A stretch of DNA of 64,000 nt from Synaphobranchus kaupii (lineage: Eukaryota > Chordata > Actinopteri > Anguilliformes > Synaphobranchidae): NCBI GenBank assembly GCA_029718625.1, contig CM056387.1, positions 33,829,902 to 33,893,901 on the forward strand. The letters are read 5' to 3'. The notes beneath the pieces are model-generated. The model was not told the origin of the DNA. It was given only the letters and a program-made list of their open reading frames with translations, and ran no database searches. Every line of letters starts with the position of its first letter. Position 1 is the stretch's first letter. Positions 55,413 through 64,000 of this stretch are shown one piece after another. A program made the translations under genes and the position numbers.

Positions 55413-55550
55413 AGAGAGGCTGTGTTTGCTCTCAGCGACGCGCTCCCACACCGCCGAAGAGAGGCTGTGTCGTAGGCGGTGACACTTTCCCAGACCGCCA
55501 GAGAGGCTGTGTTTGCGCTCAGCGTCGTACGCGGTGACACGTTCACACCG
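55413..55550 (+). repeat. Degenerate tandem repeat, 3 copies of 'agagaggctgtgt' units
   Basis: 'agagaggctgtgt' at about 55,413, 55,458 and 55,501, followed by 'tttgctctcagcg' or 'gtaggcggtgacac' blocks and 'cagaccgcc'-like ends. Period about 43-48 bp. Confidence 0.75.
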
Positions 55551-55554
55551 ACAC

Positions 55555-56210
55555 GGTCTTCAGCAGGCAGCCGTTCCTAACTGAGCGCTGTTGGGCGCTA
55601 ACACGGACTTCTCTCCTCGAGCGCGCGTAGCGGATGAGGCGCGCGGACTTAGAAACCGGAACGTCGCAGGTTCAGTAAAACTCAAATCCTCCCTCCGTCC
55701 GTTTGCGCACCACAGGAACGGTGGGGGCGGGGACGGGGGAGTGGTCGCCGAGCGCTGGACAGATGCTTATTTTGGGGAGGGGGCAGGGTGGTGAATCACA
55801 GAGCCAGACCCCTCTCCTTGTTAAAAAAAGCCCTGGTCCTTTTGTCAGGGCCCGAAAGGCGGCCACAAAGTGGCCCTTTGTCCCCCTCCCTGTAGCCCGA
55901 ATAAAAGCCTCTTGTGTCTTTAGGCCTCTGACCGAGTTTACTCCACACTTTAGCTCCCTTTGTGAACCAAGTGTCCCACCGTCAAGCGCTCGATCCTGGA
56001 GTCACTCGCCGTTAGACAGAGGGTCCCTCTTCAGCACAGAAAGGAGGACTTGTTCTGAGAAGATGTTAATGAAGGGGGTGGAGGGGTAGGGGGAGGGAGG
56101 GGTGTGCGGTGCACCATATACTGAAATAGAAGGGGCTCTGTCCCGGGACACAACAATAGGCGGAATTCTTTAACGCTAAGGCTAAGGCTAAAGCAAAAGC
56201 ACAGAGAGAA
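55555..56210. other. Unique sequence, no gene seen
   Basis: The start is CpG-rich, with a tRNA-like 'aacgtcgcaggttcag' near 55,661 that may be a SINE head relic. No exon was recognised. Confidence 0.38.
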
Positions 56211-56214
56211 GGAG

Positions 56215-56350
56215 GGGAGAGAGATACAGAGAGGGAATGAGAGAGAGAGATGGAGAGAGAGGGAGATGGAGAGAGAGATGGAGTGGCAGAGAGATGAAGA
56301 GAGAGAGAAAAATGGAGAGTGGCAATGTGAGAGAGAGATGGCAAGAGATG

Positions 56351-56382
<32 letters not shown>

Positions 56383-56386
56383 ATCG
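56215..56386. repeat. (GA)n-rich tract
   Basis: GAGAGAGATGGAGAGAG-type units with GGAGATGG variants, ending in a pure GA run at 56,355-56,381. Confidence 0.92.
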
Positions 56387-56389
56387 TCA

Positions 56390-57000
56390 AATCACCCGTC
56401 TGGCAGGAGTGATGTTTATAATAAACTCCACTACTCCTTCCCCATCCATCCGCCCCCACTGGCGTTACATCTGGGACCATGTCTAAGCTCACGATGGACC
56501 CAGCCGACACTCATTTCTTAAATATTTCCCTCACTCCTTCAACATCTGTTCAACCATCAGATGAAACCTGTACTAAATCAATAGATTTTTTTAGTTTAGT
56601 TAATTTTGGTTATTGGCTGAATCCCGCCTAAACTTTTTTTTTCCCGGCAGAATCACACATAATAATTCATGCTCGTTTCATTTTTCTGTCGGAGTTAAGG
56701 ACACATTTTTCGATTTGTTCAGGCTGAAGTCTTGGGTCTTTACGGTCCGCTCTTGGCCCCGGAGGTTTTTGGTAAAAGGCCTGGGCCGCCTGTGGGACAG
56801 CGCGGGAGAGCAGCGGGCAGTGGGAGGGGGGGGGTGGAGTCAGACAGCGTCTGCGGGACACATGGCGCAGTGTCTGCGGCCGCGTCGGGGCGAACACAGG
56901 CCCCACTGTGCATCGGAGAGACGGAGGAAACGCCGCTGTGGAGACAGGTGCTCCTCGGAAGCTGGGAGCACTGCGTTATGAGGGCCCGTTCCCCTGCCAC
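56390..57000. other. Unique sequence, no gene seen
   Basis: Partly CpG-rich at 56,750-56,950. No exon was recognised. Confidence 0.4.
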
Positions 57001-57004
57001 ACGC

Positions 57005-57232
57005 GTGTGTTTGTGTACACTCGCACACGCACAGACACACATTCAAACATACGCACCCCGTACACATAAATATACATACACACACGTTCATAAATAACTC
57101 AAACACAAACACTCAAAAATAAGCACATAAACCCAGTACACATAAATATATACAGATGCACGCTTTCACACACACTGACACACACACAAACACAAAACAC
57201 TCAGACACACACACACACACACACACACATAG
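57005..57232. repeat. CA-rich degenerate microsatellite
   Basis: ACACAC, CATACAC and ATAAATATA-CACACA mixtures. The phrase 'gtacacataaatata' occurs twice (57,060 and 57,137). Pure CA run at about 57,206-57,229. Confidence 0.88.
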
Positions 57233-57363
57233 CTGCAGGCACTGTTCTTAAACAGTGTTGTATCCACCTCCCTAAGCCTTCCCCAGTAATCAGAGGTGCG
57301 ACAGCAGTCTGTACTCACCTCACCCATGTCCCAACAGAAGTCTCCAATCTGAATAAAGGCACA

Positions 57364-57379
57364 ACAGCGCCCCCTATCA
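57364..57379 (-). promoter_or_regulatory. CTCF-like motif (weak)
   Basis: The minus-strand read TGATAGGGGGCGCTGT matches the right half of the CTCF core but not CCAC. Confidence 0.3.
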
Positions 57380-57815
57380 CCCACAGAGCGCCATGCCCAC
57401 AGCATCAGCCCACTCCCCTCCTGTTCTTAACCCAGCTGCCACTCAGCGTCAGAGACAGAGGCGAAGGCACCAACTGCAGTCCGTCACAGACGGACTCCGG
57501 GGTCGTGGCGGACTGCCACCTGAACCAGCCAGACACTGAGTCCCGAGCATATTCAGCCAGGCTACAGCCCGCGCTTCAAACAGAGGGCAAGCTAACCGAT
57601 GAAAAGACTGGACCGAACACTTTTTTTTTCAAAATCAGCAACTGGACAGAAGCTTGGAGTGCAAACGTCACACGTGTCCCAGAAAACAGAAGTTGTTTTT
57701 TTTGTTTAATGCTCCAGCTGACTTTTGATTCCTGTCTTTATGAAAACCTGCCATCGAACAGAAACCCACCCGCCCCACCAATAGCCCAAAATCCTCTTAA
57801 AGGGCAAGTGTGTGG
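57380..57815. other. Unique sequence, no gene seen
   Basis: Nothing was recognised. Confidence 0.4.
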
Positions 57816-57822
57816 TTCCGCT

Positions 57823-57848
57823 GGGGTGGGGGGGGGGGGGGGGGGGGC
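57823..57848. repeat. G-rich run
   Basis: 'tgggg' then 18-19 consecutive G and 'ctgggg'. Prone to sequencing error. Confidence 0.9.
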
Positions 57849-57849
57849 T

Positions 57850-60800
57850 GGGGTTTAGGGAAGGGCGGGAGGCACATGGAGAGAGCAGGGAGAAGAGACT
57901 TAGGTTTGTACAATAATAGATCAGTCTTCAGAGGGGTTTAAAAAAAAACTCAGTTATATCCTGAGCCGGCAGATATCTGCGGGCTCCATCGATTGCGGGG
58001 AGGGTGGGGATGGGTTTAGGGTTTGAGGGCATGAAAGGGGTGACATTGTGTGGTCCCCTTTATGCTCTCCTCAGCTCTTTTAAAAACCAGCTGAAGGTCT
58101 GGAGGGGGGAAAACAAAACCCTGTTTCTAGTTGAAGAAACAGAAGAGGATTTTTTCCTCTCCCTCTCCAAATGAGATTGGTGGCAGAGAACATACAGTTT
58201 GTAAACCCCGTGTTAAAATAGTAAGGCATGAGCTCCAAATCTTAACTCTGCCTGAAGAGGCGTAGAAAGTAAATATGCAAGGCTATGATCTAAGCTGTTA
58301 AGAGTAGATTATATGTATACTGTTAAATTACCAATATATAATGGAGAAACAAATTTAATGCATATCCACCTAACCCAATTGACCTGATGTACCACAATTA
58401 AAAGTAAAAGACCTAAGCAAAAACGATGCAGCTATTAAAATAGTTTCCCCGAGTTATACACATTATGGAGGAAATGATTGTCACTGGAAGTCACGCAAGG
58501 TTACTTAGTCACACCTGAGCGGCGTGGATATAGGGCAGGTGCCAAGCCTCACCGGCTGTGAATGAGCCCCCACAAGACGCCTCCGCAGCTGCCGGTAGCC
58601 TACACTAGCCTATACAGTACGGCTGAACATGCGATTTTTTAACAGGGCATTCTTACTCTTAGTTCAACCACTGTCATCCAATTCGCGGATTAGTGGTCTC
58701 TGCAGACGCCCTTTCCTTGAAAATGGCTCGTCCTTTTGACGAAAATACGGGTGAAAAGAAGCAAAAAGGCAGCCTTTAAAAAAATTTAAAAAAAGCGCAC
58801 GCACCTGCGCCCCGGCTCGTGCTGGCTCAAGTGCACAGCCACGTGTAGTGATTCAGGTGTCAGATTATAACTGTCGCGCGCACGCTTACTGCAGGTGCCA
58901 CACTATGGCTCAGGAGTAGGCTAAATAACTGCACAGTTGCTCATACACAGTTTGGACAACACAAAACGCCGGCTGTACAGTGTCTCCGCCTGTTTCGTAT
59001 CCGACTGGACATCCCCACCCCTTACTAGTTCCCCATAAAAAAAATCTTTACAGAATATTCTTTTACATAAAGATGATAGGCTACAAGGCATCAATATGTC
59101 AGTGAATAATTGAAACAAAAACAACAATGGATCAGAGCTGATTTCATACACTGACATATGTACACAATCATACCTATTTATTTCCATTGTTGTATGATGT
59201 TTGGCAATAATAACTTCAGGCACAACCTTGACTTTTTCTGATCGTGATGCAAACCGTCAAAACAAACTGCAAGGTCTCTGTTTCTTATTAGCCAACTAAT
59301 CTTAAAACAAAATACCCTTGGTTGGCGCTGTTTCACAGACCTCATTTGAAAACTAACGGAGCAAAAATAGAATTGAGCAAAAACAGACCACTACAAAACC
59401 GAACACTGCGGGCGTGGGGAGGAGTCATAGCAATACATTTCTTCACTTTCATCTTTCTTTCGGCCTTATTGTTATAGTCTGAGAACCCTCGGTTGCATAA
59501 AATAATACATACTTCATGCGCAAATAGCTGGTCTAAGTGTGTTTTCAAGAACTCGGTTTTGCTTGACCCACGTCTCAAAAGCAAGCTGACTCAACCTCTA
59601 CGTCTCGAGTCGTGTTAGCTGGTTTATTACAACAGACTTGACATTGACAAATCTTACCTGTCAAAGCCGACGTATGTTTATTCCACAAAATGTAATAGTT
59701 TATTATTCCTCTGTGACAGAACTGACCGCGCATCCTTTCATCCTGTCAGTTGTGTTTACGTATATCCCAAACTACGAAGAGGTAGCCTATGGGTTTCGTT
59801 AGACAGGCGCAACCAGTAGCCTAAGCATCCACAGCAGGTAAAGTTATGAAACCAACAGAAAGTGCAAACGTTGGAGGCAACTCATCATAGCGCCATGCGT
59901 ATCCATAAGCGGTCAACATCCCACTGTATACTCCGTTTCCGTCAGTGTCAGCGACAGGATTCCTCTTAAGCATGCACCCATGTGACAGTCTACCGGACCA
60001 CAAGATTCCCACTCTAGGACCAATCTTTACGATGGGACCCTCATCCATGATGTCAGTAAAATTAGAGAAGTTATAAAAAAGGACCGTCTGATTTTTCTTG
60101 GTTCAAATATAGAAAAGTTAAAATTATTCACACGCAAGATGGAGAAACACTAAAAAAGATGTTTCCCACACATGCACACCTCCGCATGTAGCCTATAAGA
60201 CCGATGTATCCAGTATCTGTGCGCGTCTTGAAATTAGAAGCTTTCACTGCCCGCGTACCAAAAATCTTAAACAAAAAAAAAAAGCGAGCGAATCAAAATG
60301 CAAAAAATCCAAGTTTGCGTGACGGTATCTTCTCCGATTCCAAGCTGAGCTCCCACGCAGCTGGAGCTGGGAGAGGGGGGAGGCACCGATGTGTTCCAGA
60401 GGTTAGACTGAACTGTAACCGCTCAATCTCTTCTCACGCTTTCAGCGATTTCACCACAGCGTCCCACAGGCAGGCCAGCATACACTAAGCCATTCTTAGA
60501 GGAGCGCAGCAGTCAACACTCTGGGCTCGCCTGACGCGTGGAAGCAAAGCACTATGGTAAATGCAGTTTCCTTTCCCCCGTATGTAGCCTACTGTACGAA
60601 CTTTTCATCCCACCAAACTACCCATTCTTGAAAAGTAGAATCGTATATTGTTGACAAGTTGTAGGCAATTTTCCATAAGTTCATTGTTTCGTCTCCCATC
60701 GTCTAGATCAATATAGCTACCTATTACACGTCAGTTGTAAGACGCACCGCTGTGTTACTTAGGTTGTGGTGAGTTTACCCTATATAGCCTATACACCAAC

Positions 60801-63235
60801 ATTTTTGTATCTTGAGTGTCTGCAAGTGGAATCCAAAGTCCGCATTTATTTATTTAAATCAATCAACATGCAGTGCAACCTCAGACTGTCCCCAGCATGG
60901 ATCGGACTGTGAGCCACGTGAATAGTTGAGAACTATATGACTTATTCCGTAATGCACGTTTAATGAGCTCTCAGGCATACAAGTATGAGAGCGAACGGAT
61001 TAATGTCTATTACAAGAGGAGATTGACATTGAACGGTGCGTGCTATACCTCGTCTTCATTCTGACGGCCGCAGGGTGACTTTTTATTTGCGGAATCTTTT
61101 ACAGGCCATTATACCTGCGTTCAAAAGCGATCCAATTCCAAAACGGATGTGGGGGATGGCAGATTTATGTTTTCGGATCTGATTTATTTTATGGCCCTCA
61201 CAAAGGAAAGAAAAGCATGTAACCTACCTGTGGCGACTGAGGATGTGTAGGCTACTAAATACCAAAGTCGGACGTTTATGATTTTTTTTTTATTACTTAC
61301 AGTAGCCTAACTCAGTACACATTCATCTGTGTTACTATTATGAGCAACTTTTTTTAATTTTAGTGTGCGGCAATTTCGGAGTTCAATTTTAAACGCAAAT
61401 GTTCCGCAGGGGTTTAGGCTAATGTTTATTTTGCACTCAATTTACACTGACATTTTTTTTCCCCTCTCGGCACAAATTTCCGTTTAGAGAATCATTTATT
61501 TGGAATGCATCTTCTACACCAACCCTTCCTGTGATCTTTTCACACCTTTCTTCAGAAATGCTACGTATCCGACTTACACTACACACAAGGAAAGGCCATG
61601 CTAGCAGTAGTATTATTTTGAATGGGAGTCAATGGGATGTTTTCAAACCTGGCCACAAATTAGCTACTTTTCTCTCTGACAAAACGAGTCATGTTTGTAG
61701 CTATATGAAATATGAAGGCATCGGCGGTCAGCATAGAAAACATCCAAAATAAAAGGCGAGTCAGTTTTGTATAAAAGTAATTCCTTACGAATGTTACGAA
61801 AATGATGACCTGACTACCAAAATATAAGGTCCAACCAAGAATAGCAAATCAGCTTCCACAATACAACCAGGGGAACAGGTGGACTCACCCGGCGTAGGTA
61901 GCGATTCATTCCTCCCACAGTCCAGTCTTCAGCCACCCCAAAGGACCGAGCCCGTTCATCTTCTCCCCGTTCCTTTTAATAGGTTTGATCTCCAAACAGA
62001 AGCTCTAACCTCCACAAGAGGTTTGCTAAAACTACCGCAGCACTGTTGCCAAATGGAAGATAACTCATGCCCCCTTTGCCATGAATGGAGGCTATTTCAA
62101 TTTCAAAACTACCACCACGACCCATCCTGGTGCTTTCTCTCTCGTCGTGACGTCGTCTTCCCCGGTGACGTCACAGGCTACCAATTATCTCTTCCAATGG
62201 GAAGTGCCTGCGTGTTAGGCACAGGGTTACGTCATCATGTTTGAAACACCTGTCCAAAGAGAATGTTTGGTTAAAAAAAAAATTAAATAAGAGAATGATT
62301 CGTCCAAAAATAACTGCTAATTATTCCTGGGTGCTGTGATTCCACTGAGGCAGCGACTTGGCGTTTGGTAGGCAGCCACTAACGCATAGGCCTATTAGAT
62401 GCACATGGTATTTTGACTCGCGGTTTACCTTTACATTATCTTATTGTTGCCATGTAAACAAATGATTGAAATATAAAATGGCATAGAACATTACCAGCCA
62501 GCACGCCTACTATGCCCAGTACCTGTCCTGTCGGTGTTTTTGCAAATCGGCGCTAGGCCTGCGAAGGGTCCAGTAGACCGTTGAGGCGAGGAACAGATTA
62601 AAATAGTTAAAATAGTGCAAAATTGTTGGTGAATGATCCTTCCGCCGATGTGCAAAAGAACGCTGGAGGACCCCAGCTGGCAGCGACGGCGGTCAGATAG
62701 GCGCTTGCTTGCTGGGTAGCCTAACGCACTTAGCATCAGATTATAATGTCACTTGTCTAGACTGCCCTGCAAAGCACATCATAATTCTTAGGCGCCTTTT
62801 AAGAATAGTGAGATTAAAGTTTAAGCCAATACCATTTGAACGTGCATTTAAAAACAGATACGAGTCTGGCTTTGTTTTATGAGGGGGGAAATACATTGCC
62901 CGCACTATTACGTAGGTTAGAGATTCACCGGAGATCCAGTCCGTATTTTCTAATATACCCTCCTCTGGCGCGTGTCCAGCGCTTTCCCGAAGTACCTGAA
63001 TTGCACGCGATTCTGTCAATTGGAGGTATTTGATCACTTTCTTGTGTGCGAGGCTGAAAGGGTTTCTTTGGAAGTGTGTACACACGGCATTGCGTGACTA
63101 GGGCCAGAGCACAAAACACAAAGACATTGTTTTCAGCGATCAAACCCCCTTTCTGGTAACAGGACGGCATTCCTGTCTCGCATTCCTCCGGCTGCTGCGG
63201 AGAATTTATATAAGAAACAAAATGGGAGGGAAAGT
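57850..63235. other. Unique, repeat-poor AT-rich block, no gene proven
   Basis: No microsatellite over 20 bp and no SINE was found in about 5.4 kb, unlike the rest of the window. A 'tgaatgggagtcaatgggat' word at 61,619-61,638 recalls dispersed fish repeats. Short frames (59,821-60,048 minus, 61,879-62,244 plus, 62,491-62,736 minus, 62,741-63,085 minus) match no family I know. CpG sites are sparse except near 58,800. Confidence 0.45.
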
Positions 63236-63239
63236 AATG

Positions 63240-63720
63240 CATTTTTAATTATGCGCCAGGCTTTTATATCTAACTTGTCTGTATACAGGAGCTTATGAGA
63301 TTAAAAGACCTTATGCCCCTTTATGGTGTGAATTAATTTAATGACATTTTTTTTACATTCATAAAAAATAAGGACTATGTTGAAGGGGCAGTTGGGTCTT
63401 CCAAAGGGCACCTACCAACTTAAAATCACTTTCATTGTACAATATTTTCTGTAATGGCTATACAGCCCAGATTGCTTTCTCATAAACTACATATCATGTG
63501 GTATTATGTTATGTAAGACTGTTGTTTTCTTGTCCTTGTATCGTCCGTAAATGTGCAGAAGTCTTCTGGTTCTGTTGACCCAAATTTGATCCATAGACGA
63601 TGGGTCAGGCAAGCATTTGTTTAGTATATTTATACCATATTGTTTACCCACGGGCCCTGTTAAATGATGGCAGATTGCTAATGGCTCAATAGTATTCTCC
63701 AAAATATTTATAGTGGAAAC
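63240..63720. promoter_or_regulatory. Candidate conserved non-coding element
   Basis: Unique AT-rich sequence with varied, low-CpG composition, including 'ggtgtgaattaatttaatga' and 'aaatatttatagtgg' words. A 71-codon minus frame at 63,487-63,702 crosses it without a recognisable domain. It could be an enhancer, a 3' UTR or an uncharacterised exon. Confidence 0.3.
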
Positions 63721-64000
63721 AGGACTAGCGAGCTTCCGTCATTAACAATGAAGCTTGAAACAGGGAGCAGATTTGAAATCCTGAATTCAGGAAACTCAGC
63801 TGGCCGATACGAAAGGTTGGGTAAGAGCAGACCAGAGGCGCAACGTTCTCACCTCTTCCACACTGCAGACAGTCGATTTTTAAGCACTTCCCTTTCGTTT
63901 GAGAAACGTTTAATTTCTTCATAAACTTCACAGTATTATTTGTTTCGTTATTTATCACAGTCCTGTACTTAAATTGAGTTTCGTGTCACATGATATTGCA
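63721..64000. other. Unique sequence to window end
   Basis: A minus frame at 63,725-63,958 passes a donor-like GAAGAG|GTGAGA near 63,851, but no domain is visible. Not called as a gene. Confidence 0.35.

Noticed and set aside
59821..60048. 75-codon minus-strand frame starting MDEGPIVKIG
   Set aside because: It reads smoothly and has an ATG in a fair context, but no domain, no partner exon and no homologue I recognise. Not called as a gene.
61879..62244. 121-codon plus-strand frame with a C-x2-C-H-like run
   Set aside because: The cysteine/histidine pattern does not fit a known zinc finger, and no supporting exons were seen.

Overview
This window looks like non-coding vertebrate DNA, most probably from a teleost fish. 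The evidence is the very dense (AC)n/(GT)n and (GA)n microsatellites, many short minisatellites, long homopolymer G runs, a 500-base assembly gap, and at least six copies of one tRNA-derived SINE. That SINE has an L2-type 3' tail (a 'ctctggataagagcg' core, then 'tctgctaaat' and TGTAA-like repeats). The SINE resembles those I associate with eel/tarpon-type fishes, but this placement is a weak inference from memory. I found no protein-coding gene I can defend: no open frame longer than about 220 codons, no recognisable complete domain, and the longest open frames lie in tandem repeats or GC-rich shadows. No rRNA, functional tRNA gene, microRNA or CRISPR was seen.

Layout. 0-1 kb: an (AC)n array cut by the window edge and a 47-54 bp minisatellite holding a short telomere-like run. 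1-17.3 kb: unique sequence with SINE copies (2.3, 6.3, 10.7 and 15.4 kb), CpG-rich patches (3.6-4.4, 8.6-9.1 and 12.7-13.1 kb), nuclear-receptor DR1 motifs (5.5 and 6.0 kb), an AAT/ATT palindrome (10.1 kb), a MITE-like inverted repeat (14.3 kb) and a degenerate tandem array (15.8 kb). 17.3-17.8 kb: gap of Ns. 17.8-31.6 kb: mostly unique sequence with microsatellites and G runs. 31.6-42.7 kb: first minisatellite cluster, six arrays, including a 26-unit 37-bp array with higher-order structure. 43-51.5 kb: unique sequence with another SINE, CTCF-like motifs and a lysine-rich open segment. 51.8-55.6 kb: second minisatellite cluster, five arrays, plus the best-preserved SINE. 55.6-58 kb: GA, CA and G tracts. 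58-64 kb: AT-richer, almost repeat-free sequence.

The most plausible reading is a large intron or intergenic block. Several unique AT-rich stretches (7.6, 12.4, 28.5, 40.1, 44.5, 47.0 and 63.5 kb) look like conserved enhancer-type DNA rather than exons, which would suit a developmental-gene neighbourhood. This is inference without any alignment. The main observations worth following are the higher-order minisatellite and its likely origin from a dispersed repeat, the clustering of minisatellites, the DR1/RFX/CTCF-like motifs, the MITE-like palindrome, and two weak coding hints: a homeodomain helix-1-like peptide at 35.7 kb and a lysine-rich AT-hook-like segment at 51.1 kb.
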